Shown here piece by piece: positions 10,916-18,745 of a stretch of 64,000 nucleotides of DNA (position 1 is its first letter; each line of letters starts with the position of its first letter). The notes beneath the pieces were generated by a model that was not told where the DNA came from, made no database searches, and saw nothing but the letters and a program-made list of their open reading frames with translations. A program made the position numbers and the translations under genes. The stretch is from positions 186,001 to 250,000 of the forward strand of contig NKIH01000003.1 in the NCBI GenBank assembly GCA_002255925.1. Reading direction: 5' to 3'. This stretch comes from Burkholderiales bacterium PBB6 (GTDB taxonomy: Bacteria; Pseudomonadota; Gammaproteobacteria; Burkholderiales; Burkholderiaceae_C).

Positions 10916-11293
10916 ATGAACATTGCGCTGATTGCCCACGACCGCAAGAAGGACGACATGGTGGCCCTGGCCAGCGGCTTCGCCACGGCGCTGTCGTCGT
11001 GCACGCTGATGGCCACCGGCACCACGGGCGGCCGGCTCCAGAACGAAGTCGGTCTGACGGTGGAATGCCTGCTCAGCGGCCCGCTGGGCGGTGACCTGCA
11101 GATCGGCGCGCGGCTGGCCGAAGGCGGCGTGGACGCCGTCATCTTCCTGCGTGACCCGATGACGCCGCAGCCGCACGAGCCCGACATCAACGCGCTGGTG
11201 CGCGCCTGCGACGTGCACAACATCCCGTGCGCCACCAATGTGAGCAGCGCCCGCCTGCTGCTCACCCAGCTGCTGCGCGATCACGAGGATTGA
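10916..11293 (+). CDS. mgsA: Methylglyoxal synthase
   Basis: This 125-residue protein converts dihydroxyacetone phosphate to methylglyoxal and phosphate, a bypass of lower glycolysis. It starts with [15 protein letters not shown] and contains ATGTTG in the phosphate-binding loop. The catalytic aspartate lies in [11 protein letters not shown], and [13 protein letters not shown] matches the family signature. The size is normal for bacterial MgsA. Its stop codon directly abuts the stop codon of the convergent gene. Regulation may involve a leaderless mRNA. Confidence 0.95.
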   Translation: MNIALIAHDRKKDDMVALASGFATALSSCTLMATGTTGGRLQNEVGLTVECLLSGPLGGDLQIGARLAEGGVDAVIFLRDPMTPQPHEPDINALVRACDVHNIPCATNVSSARLLLTQLLRDHED

Positions 11294-11302
11294 TCACGAG
11301 GA
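11279..11302. repeat. Direct repeat across two abutting stop codons
   Basis: GATCACGAGGA occurs at 11279-11289 and again at 11292-11302, a 13-nt offset. The two copies span the mgsA stop (11291-11293) and the opposite-strand stop (11294-11296), which together form TGATCA. The pattern suggests a small tandem duplication. Confidence 0.75.
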
Positions 11303-11875
11303 CTGAAGCGCGGCCTTGGCGTCCAGGTCGAGCTGGGTCAGGTACATGCGCAGGTCGAACTCGACCTGGTGGTAGTCGCGCATCATGTGGCAGCACAGGC
11401 CGTAGAAGGCCTTGTCGTGCTCCGGCTCTTTCAGGTGCGCGAGCTCATGCACCACGATCATGTCGAGGAAGGCCGCCGGCGCCTCCTTGAACAGCGTGGC
11501 GATGCGGATTTCCCGCCGTGACTTGAGCTGCCCGCCGTGGATCTTCGAGATCCGGGTGTGCGTGCCCAGCGCATGCTGCAACACCTTCAACTTGGCGTCG
11601 TAGTACACCAGCTGCAGCGGCGGCGCATTGCGCATCGCCTGCTGCTTGCGCTCATTCACGTAGTCGAACAGGGCCTTGTCGCTGCGCACCTCATGTGCAT
11701 CCGGGTACTTGCGCCGCAGCACCTCGCCCAACTCACCCCGCTCGATGAGCGTGCGCACCTGCGCCAGCAAGGCGTCGGGATATCCGGCCAGATAACGCAG
11801 GGCGATGGGTGGCTTGGCTGCGGGCTGCGTTGAAGCAGGGGCCGGGGATGGTGACAAAGGTTTGGCGACTGACAT
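11294..11875 (-). CDS. YgjP-like (DUF45/WLM) zinc metallopeptidase-type protein
   Basis: This 193-residue protein carries VVHELAHLKEPEHDKAFY near residue 145. This is the HExxH zinc site with the downstream histidine of the YgjP/DUF45 (M48-like) family. The N-terminal 30 residues are Pro/Ala/Ser rich and poorly conserved. Activity for E. coli YgjP is not well established; a metal-dependent peptidase or nuclease role has been suggested for relatives. ATG at 11875 is chosen as the most downstream start before the conserved part. The frame stays open to 11980, so the start is uncertain. It converges on mgsA with no gap between the stops. Confidence 0.82.
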   Translation of the reverse strand: MSVAKPLSPSPAPASTQPAAKPPIALRYLAGYPDALLAQVRTLIERGELGEVLRRKYPDAHEVRSDKALFDYVNERKQQAMRNAPPLQLVYYDAKLKVLQHALGTHTRISKIHGGQLKSRREIRIATLFKEAPAAFLDMIVVHELAHLKEPEHDKAFYGLCCHMMRDYHQVEFDLRMYLTQLDLDAKAALQSS

Positions 11876-12056
11876 GCGGGGCCCATTGTCTGTCAGGGGC
11901 TCGCGGCCGTTGACGCGCTGGTGCAGCACGGTGGTGAGGTGGCGGCAGTCTTGACCAACATCGGGGTAATGGCAAGCCACCAGCCCGCTGGCGGGCAGCG
12001 ATACTTGCGCCCTGCAGCAATGCCCTGTTCAACCTGTTTTCGAAGACTGCTCAACC

Positions 12057-12467
12057 ATGCATACCAAGCCCTGCCTGAACCACGCTGATGTCGACGCGAT
12101 CCTGGCCGCCGCCCGAGCCGAAGCCCTGGCCAACCAATGGGCCGTGACCATCGCCGTGGTCGATGATGGCGGTCACCTGCTCGGCCTGACCCGCCTCGAC
12201 GGCGCCGCACCGCTGTCCTCGCACATCGCCCCGGCCAAGGCCCGCACGGCTGCCCTCGGCCGCCGCGAAACCAAGGTCTACGAAGACATGGTCAACCAGG
12301 GCCGCGTGTCCTTCCTGAGCGCGCCGGAAGTGGAAGGCCTGCTCGAGGGCGGCGTGCCGGTGCTGGTCAATGGCCAGATCGCAGGTGCGGTCGGCGTGAG
12401 CGGCGTGAAGTCGAGCGAAGACGCCCAGGTGGCCAAGGCCGGCATCGCGGCTGTCACCCAAGGCTGA
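12057..12467 (+). CDS. GlcG/HbpS-family protein
   Basis: This 136-residue protein belongs to the GlcG/HbpS family, small proteins implicated in haem binding or as accessory factors of glycolate and diol pathways. Family features are VDDGGHLLGLTRLDGA in the first half, the KARTAALGRRE segment and a C-terminal GAVGVSGVKSSEDAQVAKAG. There is no signal peptide, so it should be cytoplasmic. No glc or diol genes surround it, and its physiological partner cannot be inferred here. Confidence 0.88.
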   Translation: MHTKPCLNHADVDAILAAARAEALANQWAVTIAVVDDGGHLLGLTRLDGAAPLSSHIAPAKARTAALGRRETKVYEDMVNQGRVSFLSAPEVEGLLEGGVPVLVNGQIAGAVGVSGVKSSEDAQVAKAGIAAVTQG

Positions 12468-12574
12468 ATCGAGATGGGCGAGCGTGTGAAATAGGCCACC
12501 GCCGCCCGCCTCTTCCGGGCGCTCAGGGGCAGCCGCGCAGGTATCCTGACGCGGAATTGACCTGAGTGCCCACG

Positions 12575-13462
12575 ATGAACACGACTGCCACACCCACTCG
12601 CCGCACCCAAGCCGTTGCCGCCGAGCTGGACCAGGCCCGCAAGTCCGGCCCGCTGCAGACCATCATCATTCCACCGTGCCCGGATCTGCTGGCGCGCATG
12701 CGCGCCGCGCTGCAAGAGGCCGACCCCGACCTGAACGTCATCGCCCAGATCGCCAGCAGTGACGTGGCGATGGCCGCCTCGCTGCTGAAGGCCGCCAACA
12801 GCGCCGCCTACAGCAGCGGCACACCGGTGCAGACCGTGGGCCAGGCCATGAACCGCCTGGGTCTGGAAAAGACCGCGATGGTGATGACGAGCTTCCTGAC
12901 GCAGCGCGCCATCCGCGTGAACAGCCCGCACCTGCAACGCTTCTGGCAACGCGCGGGCAAGCGTGCCGTGGCGATGCAGTTCATGGCGAGCAAGCTGCCG
13001 GGCATGTCACCGGACATGGCCCACACCTACGGATTGTTCTGCCATGTCGGCATGCCCGTGATGCTGCAGAGCGTGCGCGGTTATTCCGGCACGTTGATGG
13101 AGGCCGCGGCCCGCATCGACCGGCCGTTCATCACGACCGAAAACGCCAACCACCGCACCGATCACGCGGTGGTGGGTGCCCTGGTGGCGAGGCTGTGGAA
13201 GCTGGCGCCCGAGGTGATGGTCGCCATCCGGCGCCACCACGATCTGGACATGATCGGCCATGAAGACACCGAGCCGGAGGTGCACACCCTGGTGGCCGCT
13301 GGCCTGGTGGCCGAACACCTGATGCGCCGCCACGAGGCCCTGGAGGCCGACGTGGACTGGCTGGCGAACAAGCAGCGCGCGCTCGACTGGCTGCACATCA
13401 ACGAGGACGAGCTCGAGGTGTGGGACGAAGAGCTGCGCCCGCTGCTGGACGCCACGCTGTGA
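12575..13462 (+). CDS. HDOD-domain signalling protein
   Basis: This 295-residue protein consists mainly of one HDOD domain (about residues 30-235). That fold is related to HD phosphohydrolases but lacks the catalytic metal ligands, and it acts in signal transduction. Recognisable segments are SSDVAMAASLLKAANSAAY near residue 70, VGQAMNRLGLEKTAMVM, and ENANHRTDHAVVGALVARLW in the second half. A GTG nine nucleotides upstream is an alternative start; ATG at 12575 is preferred. A second HDOD protein, fused to GAF, is encoded at 16437-18248. What the domain controls is unknown. Confidence 0.85.
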   Translation: MNTTATPTRRTQAVAAELDQARKSGPLQTIIIPPCPDLLARMRAALQEADPDLNVIAQIASSDVAMAASLLKAANSAAYSSGTPVQTVGQAMNRLGLEKTAMVMTSFLTQRAIRVNSPHLQRFWQRAGKRAVAMQFMASKLPGMSPDMAHTYGLFCHVGMPVMLQSVRGYSGTLMEAAARIDRPFITTENANHRTDHAVVGALVARLWKLAPEVMVAIRRHHDLDMIGHEDTEPEVHTLVAAGLVAEHLMRRHEALEADVDWLANKQRALDWLHINEDELEVWDEELRPLLDATL

Positions 13463-13501
13463 CGTGGCGCTTTGAGACACGGCACCTGTCGGTGCCTGTG
13501 C

Positions 13502-13771
13502 TCAGCGCAGGTTGTCCGGCAGCTCGATCTTGACTTCCAGCACTTCGAGGTTGTCCTGGCGTTCCAGGTGCACCTTGATGTCGTCGGGGTTGATCGACAC
13601 GTACTTGGAAATCACCGCCACCAGCTCGCGCTGCAGCGCGGGCAGGTAGTCGGGCGTGGCCGCACTGCGGCCGCTGCGCTCATGCGCCAGGATGATCTGC
13701 AGCCGTTCCTTGGCCACATTGGCCGTGGTCTTCTTCTCACCGAGCAGGAAGGACAGGAAAGACATGGCCAT
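13502..13771 (-). CDS. minE: Cell division topological specificity factor MinE
   Basis: This 89-residue protein stimulates MinD ATPase and drives pole-to-pole oscillation. The N-terminal membrane-targeting helix [11 protein letters not shown], the anti-MinCD helix with [13 protein letters not shown] and the topological domain ending KIELPDN are all present. The start overlaps the minD stop by one base (TAATG), indicating translational coupling. A second in-frame ATG two codons later (MSFLSF) is also possible. It is the last gene of minC-minD-minE on the minus strand. Confidence 0.97.
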   Translation of the reverse strand: MAMSFLSFLLGEKKTTANVAKERLQIILAHERSGRSAATPDYLPALQRELVAVISKYVSINPDDIKVHLERQDNLEVLEVKIELPDNLR

Positions 13772-14586
13772 TACCTCCCCCCGAACATGCGCTTGAAGAA
13801 GCCGGGCTTGACCGCTTCGGTGAAGCGCAGCGGCTTGTCTTCGCCCAGGAAGCGGCTGATGACGTCGAGGTAGGCCTCGGAGACATCGGTGCCCTTCAGG
13901 TGCACGGCCGGCAGACCCTGGTTCGACGCGTCCAGCACGTTCTCGGATTCCGGGATCACGCCAATCAGCTTGATGCGCAGGATTTCCTGGATGTCGTCCA
14001 GCGACAGCATCTGCCCGCCCTCGACCCGGCTCGGGTTGTAGCGGGTGATCAGCAGGTGTTCCTTGATCGGCTCGCGGCCTTCGATGGCGCGCTTGGTCTT
14101 GCTCGACAGGATGCCCAGGATGCGGTCGGAGTCACGCACCGACGAGACTTCCGGGTTGGTCACGACCAGCGCCTCATCGGCGAAGTACATGGCCATCAGC
14201 GCGCCGGTTTCGATGCCTGCCGGCGAGTCGCAGATGATGTACTCGAAGCCCATCTCGGACAGGTCCTTCAGCACGCGCTCGACGCCGTCCTGGGTCAGGG
14301 CGTCCTTGTCGCGCGTCTGCGAGGCAGCCAGCACAAAGAGGTTGTCGCTCTGCTTGTCCTTGATGAGGGCCTGGTTCAGGTTGGCCTCGTTGTGGATCAC
14401 GTTGATCAGGTCGTACACCACCCGACGCTCGCAGCCCATGATCAGGTCGAGGTTGCGCAGGCCGACGTCGAAGTCGATCACGGCCGTCTTGTGGCCGCGC
14501 AAGGCGAGCCCGGAGGCGAAACTGGCGCTGGTCGTGGTCTTGCCCACGCCGCCCTTGCCAGAGGTCACCACGACGATCTTGGTCAT
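13771..14586 (-). CDS. minD: Septum site-determining ATPase MinD
   Basis: This 271-residue ParA/MinD-family ATPase binds the membrane when loaded with ATP and recruits MinC to block septation at the poles. The deviant Walker A motif [13 protein letters not shown] is near residue 10, Walker B lies in [10 protein letters not shown], and the amphipathic membrane-targeting helix [10 protein letters not shown] closes the protein. It lies 48 nt after minC and overlaps minE by one base. Confidence 0.98.
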   Translation of the reverse strand: MTKIVVVTSGKGGVGKTTTSASFASGLALRGHKTAVIDFDVGLRNLDLIMGCERRVVYDLINVIHNEANLNQALIKDKQSDNLFVLAASQTRDKDALTQDGVERVLKDLSEMGFEYIICDSPAGIETGALMAMYFADEALVVTNPEVSSVRDSDRILGILSSKTKRAIEGREPIKEHLLITRYNPSRVEGGQMLSLDDIQEILRIKLIGVIPESENVLDASNQGLPAVHLKGTDVSEAYLDVISRFLGEDKPLRFTEAVKPGFFKRMFGGR

Positions 14587-14634
14587 CGGATTGGATCCTT
14601 TCAGTCGGAAATTGGTCGAATGCGTAAAAACAGG

Positions 14635-15408
14635 TCAGAACTTCAAGGGCTCGAACAGCAGCTTGTCGCCGTCGAGCCTGACTTGTGCGGGCTGGCCCGC
14701 CACGTCGCTGGCCAGGCCAGCCTCGGTGGTGCGCCAGGTGCCGGCGATGGACACCAGCTGGGGCTCCATCACGGCGGCAAAGATGCGGGCTTCGGTGTTG
14801 CCACGGGCGCCTGCGATCGCACGGCCGCGCAGCGGTGCATACACATGGATGCTGCCGTCGGCGATCACCTCGGCACCGAAGCTCACCACCGCCAGCACGA
14901 TCAGATCACCACCGCGGGCATAAACCTGCTGGCCGGAGCGCAGCGGCTTGTCGATGATCAACGTGGTGGCGGGCAGTGCGGCGGCGGGCTCGGGCGCCTG
15001 TTCGGCCGGCGCCTCGGCCACCACCACGCTGTCGGTCAGCACCACACCGGGGTCAGCTGGCGCGACGCGCACGGGGGCGGCTTCAGGCGCTTCGGCCAGG
15101 CCGGCTGCCAGTGCTGCAGCGTGCTGGTCAACGCTGCCACCGCGCACGGCCATCGGGTTGAAGCCATGACGCTTCAGCAGCGCCACCAGCGCATGGAAAT
15201 CGATGGGCGTGGCGTCGTCGCGCAGCGCAGCCAAATCCACACACAGGGGTTCGTGGTCGAACACGCCCGGGGTGGCGGCATAACGGGCGTCGAGTGCGTC
15301 GGCCAGCGCCTGGAGATCAGGGGTCTTGAGCAACAGCGCCAGCACCGTCAGTGCAGCACTCTTCAGATCGAAGATTGACGTCGCGTTCGCCTTGGAAGTC
15401 ACGGCCAT
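14635..15408 (-). CDS. minC: Septum site-determining protein MinC
   Basis: This 257-residue FtsZ inhibitor has two domains. The N-terminal domain (about residues 1-110, starting with SIFDLKSAALTVL) blocks FtsZ polymerisation. After a Pro/Ala-rich linker of about 45 residues, the C-terminal beta-helix domain (about 150-257, with RSGQQVYARGGDLIVL and HVYAPLRGRAIAGARGN) binds MinD. The linker is long, as is common in high-G+C betaproteobacteria. The first 92 nt of the gene also encode, in another frame, the C terminus of the upstream dusC gene. No strong ribosome binding site is seen, so coupling to dusC translation is likely. Confidence 0.96.
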   Translation of the reverse strand: MAVTSKANATSIFDLKSAALTVLALLLKTPDLQALADALDARYAATPGVFDHEPLCVDLAALRDDATPIDFHALVALLKRHGFNPMAVRGGSVDQHAAALAAGLAEAPEAAPVRVAPADPGVVLTDSVVVAEAPAEQAPEPAAALPATTLIIDKPLRSGQQVYARGGDLIVLAVVSFGAEVIADGSIHVYAPLRGRAIAGARGNTEARIFAAVMEPQLVSIAGTWRTTEAGLASDVAGQPAQVRLDGDKLLFEPLKF

Positions 15409-16411
15409 GAGGCAAAAGGTGCTCAGAAAGATATGGAGTGTAACGGTCTGCCTCGGGCAGCCCGGCGAACAGCTCGGCGCAGAGCGCGCGCACGTCGTTC
15501 TGGGTGCGCAGACGAGCGTACGCCTCCTGGGCTTCGGGGTAGCGGCGGCGCAGGTAATTCAGCCATTGCTTGATGCGGCCGGCGCGGTGTTTGGGCACCA
15601 CATGGCTCTCGATCTGGATGCTGAAGCGCGCCATCAGCGTGAGCATGCTGGCCCAGGGCAGCGGCGTGGTGGGCGCACTGCCGCCCGTTGCCCAAGCCGC
15701 GCGGATGGCGAGCGCCAGCCCGGGGTCGGCCACCATGCCGCGCCCCAGCATCAGCGCATCGCAGCCGCTTTCCGCCTGGCAGCGCAGCGCGTCGTCCACG
15801 GTCCAGATTTCACCGTTCGCCACCAGCGGCACGCTCACCGCTTCGCGGATGGGCACGAGGCGATCCCACCAGGCCGGTGGTCGGTAGGCATCGGCCTTGG
15901 TGCGCGCATGAACAACGATTTCCGACACGCCGCCTTCGGCCAGCGCCTGCGCGCACGCCACCGACAGCGCACTGTCATTCACGCCCAGCCGCATCTTGGC
16001 CGACACCACCTGGTGCGCCGGCACGGCCGCTCGCACCGCCCGCGCGATGCGGAACAGCAGCTCGGGGTCATCGAGCAGCGAGGCCCCACCGCCGTGGCGG
16101 TTCACGACCTTGGCGGGGCAACCGAAATTCAGATCAACGCCATCCGGGCCCAGCCCGGCCACACGGGCCGCGTTGTCGGCCAGGCAGGCGGGGTCAGAGC
16201 CCAGCAATTGGGGCCGCACGGGCACGCCCGCGTCGGTGCGCCCGCCCTGCGCCAGCTCGGGCACGATGCGGAAGAACACGCGCTCAGGCAGCAGCATGTC
16301 GGTGACGCGGATGAACTCGCTCACGCAGCGGTCGATGCCGCCGACCTGGGTCAGGGCGTCGCGCAGGGAATGGTCCAGCAGGCCCTCCATCGGGGCCAAC
16401 AACAAAGTCAT
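15317..16411 (-). CDS. dusC: tRNA-dihydrouridine(16) synthase DusC, extended C terminus
   Basis: This FMN enzyme reduces uridine in tRNA. It has 364 residues from the ATG at 16411 (TLLLAPMEGLLDHSLRD). The TIM-barrel shows the catalytic cysteine in NFGCPAKVVNRHGGGA, the HARTKADAY motif and ANGEIWTVDDA. The DusC-type C-terminal helical domain carries RIKQWLNYLRRRYPEAQ. Homologues usually end near LFAGLPE/LFR. Here about 40 more residues continue, and the last 92 nt overlap the start of minC in another frame. The frame is intact, so the tail is read if the mRNA is translated. Confidence 0.93.
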   Translation of the reverse strand: MTLLLAPMEGLLDHSLRDALTQVGGIDRCVSEFIRVTDMLLPERVFFRIVPELAQGGRTDAGVPVRPQLLGSDPACLADNAARVAGLGPDGVDLNFGCPAKVVNRHGGGASLLDDPELLFRIARAVRAAVPAHQVVSAKMRLGVNDSALSVACAQALAEGGVSEIVVHARTKADAYRPPAWWDRLVPIREAVSVPLVANGEIWTVDDALRCQAESGCDALMLGRGMVADPGLALAIRAAWATGGSAPTTPLPWASMLTLMARFSIQIESHVVPKHRAGRIKQWLNYLRRRYPEAQEAYARLRTQNDVRALCAELFAGLPEADRYTPYLSEHLLPHGRDFQGERDVNLRSEECCTDGAGAVAQDP

Positions 16412-16436
16412 GGGCCCGATTGTCGCCGGGCCGGCG

Positions 16437-18248
16437 TCAGGCGCCCTGCTTCCAGGCAATCACGGCCTGGCTGCGCAAGGTGCGCAGCAGCTTCATGGCG
16501 GTGTCGTCCACCACCAGCGCACCAGGCTCGGGCCGATCGGCATACAGCATGCCCACGCACTGGCGGCCCATCATCATCGGCAGGATGAGCAGGCTGCGCG
16601 CCCGCGCATGCACCCGCCACCAGCGCGGCAGGCGGGCCGCGATCGCGGTCTCATCAGCATCCGAAATCATGGTGTCTGCACCCCGCGCGCATAGCAGCGA
16701 GAACAGGTCGTGCGGATCGGCGTGCGGCACCACGAAATGCTCGTGGCTGGCCGCCGCTCCCAGGCCCAGGCCATAGCGGCCGATCAGATCACCGCTGCTG
16801 CCATGGCGCAGGCACATCACCGCGCGGCGTGCGCCCACGCTGCGCAGCAGGATCTCCACGATCATGGCCTGGATCTGGCCGCTGTCGGTGCCGTCGGCCA
16901 GGGCGTGCACCACGTCCTGCACGCCGTCAGAGAGCTGTGCGGCCACCACAGCCGGCGCAGGTGGTCGGATCGCCATTGGCGCGGGCAGCGGTGCTGGCAA
17001 TGCGGTGGATGGCGCCAGGGTGGTGATGGCGGCATCGGCCTCGGCCTCGACGGCGGCCTGAGTCGACGCCGGCGTGGTTGGCTTGGCAGCACGCTGCTCG
17101 GGTGCAGGCGCTGCAGGTGCAACAACCGGCGCGGATGACCCGGCCACGGCCGGCGCCACGTCAGGCGAGCCTTGCCAGGCGGGCAATTGAGCGAGCGGCA
17201 ACTCCAGCCACTGCGCCAGTTGCTCCAGTCGCTGGCGGGCGCGGGCCATGGCGGCGCGCATGCTGCGGGCGTCGTGGCCGCTGGCCGCACCGGCCTCGCG
17301 CTGCAGTTGCTCGCAGTGGGTGTCCCAGGCCAAGGGGTCACAGTAGATGAGCATGTCGGCCAGGTCGTTGGCCAGTGCACCGGTTACGGCCAGTTGCTCG
17401 GGGCGGGTGGTGGGCCGGTGCAGCGCCCATTCGCCGTGGCGCAGGGCGCGGCGCATCGGCTCAGGCCAGCCCCAGCGCTGCGCCACCGCCTGGCCCAGCG
17501 GGCCATAGGCCACGCCCAGCACCTGGCGAGACGCCACTTCCTCCGCCTGCGAACGTGGCCACAGCGTGCGGGGCACGCGTTCGCGCACCTTCAAGGCTTC
17601 CGCCGACAGGTGCAGGCAGGCCACCAGACGACCCAGGTTGCGGAACACGGCGACAAGGTAGGCGTCTTCTTCCTGCGCACGGTCGCTGGTCAGCTCATTG
17701 GCCATCACGCCGGCCAGCAGGGCCCGCAGGAATTCCTCGCGCAGGGCGAGCGACTGGCGCTTGTCGCGGATCTGGTCGATCAGGCGGCTCGAGACCGCCA
17801 GCTGCCCGATCTCGGTGAAGCCCATCACGGCAATCGCGCGGGTGAGCGTGGTGATCTGGCCGCCGCCCACTGACTTGTAATGCGCCGCATTCGCCAGGCG
17901 CAGCACCCGGTTGGCCAGGCCCACGTCCTGCAAGAGCGCTTCAGACAAGGTCTGCAGGCGCGAACGCTCGGAGCGCACCACGCGGCGCACGCCGCCCAGC
18001 GCTTCGCCCAGCGACGGGAAATCAGGTTGGCGCGCCAGCCTGTCCATCACCAGCGCCAGCGTCGCGTCGCGCAACTCCTGGCTGCTCACGTCGTCATCGC
18101 TGTCAGCAGCGTCGTCGGCGTCGCCCTGCGCCAGGGCGGCCTCACGCACCAGGCCGCGGCGGGCCCGCTCGGTGGCTTCTGCGGCATGCACCGCCCACTC
18201 GGAGGTCTGGGGAGACGGGGGCGAAAAGACGGTGTGTGAAGTGCTCAT
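16437..18248 (-). CDS. HDOD-GAF signalling protein
   Basis: This 603-residue cytoplasmic protein has an N-terminal HDOD domain (about residues 60-320, with LLQDVGLANRVLRLANAAHY and ITTLTRAIAVMGFTEIGQL). A low-complexity Pro/Ala linker (about 350-430) precedes a C-terminal GAF-like domain (about 440-600, with SLLILPMMMGRQCVGMLYADRP near the end). The HDOD domain lacks phosphohydrolase ligands. Proteins of this build are signalling scaffolds, with GAF as the possible small-molecule or cyclic-nucleotide sensor. It ends 25 nt before dusC, so it may lead the dusC-minCDE operon. The signal is unknown. Confidence 0.85.
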   Translation of the reverse strand: MSTSHTVFSPPSPQTSEWAVHAAEATERARRGLVREAALAQGDADDAADSDDDVSSQELRDATLALVMDRLARQPDFPSLGEALGGVRRVVRSERSRLQTLSEALLQDVGLANRVLRLANAAHYKSVGGGQITTLTRAIAVMGFTEIGQLAVSSRLIDQIRDKRQSLALREEFLRALLAGVMANELTSDRAQEEDAYLVAVFRNLGRLVACLHLSAEALKVRERVPRTLWPRSQAEEVASRQVLGVAYGPLGQAVAQRWGWPEPMRRALRHGEWALHRPTTRPEQLAVTGALANDLADMLIYCDPLAWDTHCEQLQREAGAASGHDARSMRAAMARARQRLEQLAQWLELPLAQLPAWQGSPDVAPAVAGSSAPVVAPAAPAPEQRAAKPTTPASTQAAVEAEADAAITTLAPSTALPAPLPAPMAIRPPAPAVVAAQLSDGVQDVVHALADGTDSGQIQAMIVEILLRSVGARRAVMCLRHGSSGDLIGRYGLGLGAAASHEHFVVPHADPHDLFSLLCARGADTMISDADETAIAARLPRWWRVHARARSLLILPMMMGRQCVGMLYADRPEPGALVVDDTAMKLLRTLRSQAVIAWKQGA

Positions 18249-18373
18249 GCGCTCATCGGTTCATCCGCGATGGGCATGAACTCCGGGAGGTAACCATCTG
18301 TTCATTGAATCAGCAAAAGTGATAAGCCGCCATGGGCGACTGGGCCGCGCCTGAGTGCGCAGCGACTTTTGTC

Positions 18374-18589
18374 TCAATTCAAGCGGGGCATCACCGCCGG
18401 GACGGTGAACTCCCGGCCCACGACGGCGCGGGCGAACAGGTAGTTCTCGCGGGCGTGCTCGCTCAGGCCATCAAGGTCGACATGGCCTTCGGCGTCGCAG
18501 GGGAACGCCAGTGCCCTGCCCTGCTGGAACAGGGAGGTGAAGCGCAGCTCGAAGCCGGCTGGATGGGCGGGGTTTGGCAGGGTGGCCAT
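18374..18589 (-). CDS. Small conserved-looking protein, unknown function
   Basis: This 71-residue protein starts with MATLPNPAHPAGFELRF at the ATG at 18589, which has AAGGAG 9 nt upstream; a TTG two codons earlier sits too close to that site. It has no signal peptide or membrane segment. The C terminus (HARENYLFARAVVGREF and a short tail) is charged and looks like a globular protein or subunit. The gene stands alone between the HDOD-GAF gene and the TRAP operon. I cannot name its family. Confidence 0.65.
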   Translation of the reverse strand: MATLPNPAHPAGFELRFTSLFQQGRALAFPCDAEGHVDLDGLSEHARENYLFARAVVGREFTVPAVMPRLN

Positions 18590-18644
18590 GGGCAAGCACT
18601 CCTTGATGGCCCGGTGACGGGCGGCAGTGCCTGCACTCTAGGCC

Positions 18645-18678
18645 TGCGGGCTGCGCCACACAGTCGGCGCAGCCCGCA
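18645..18678. terminator. Perfect 13-bp hairpin downstream of the TRAP operon
   Basis: TGCGGGCTGCGCC (18645-18657) and GGCGCAGCCCGCA (18666-18678) form a perfect stem with an 8-nt loop. It lies 68 nt past the stop of the TRAP large permease on the minus strand. There is no T tract. It may stop or stabilise the transport operon mRNA. Confidence 0.55.
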
Positions 18679-18745
18679 AGGCAGCGTCAGTCGCGGGCGG
18701 GGCCGGCTGTCGGCGTCTGCCTGACAGACCGGCCGCACGGCTCCG

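Noticed and set aside
13900-15378. Plus-strand frame of 492 codons across the min genes
   Set aside because: It lies antisense to minD and minC and shows shadow composition (His, Gln and Arg rich) with no motifs.
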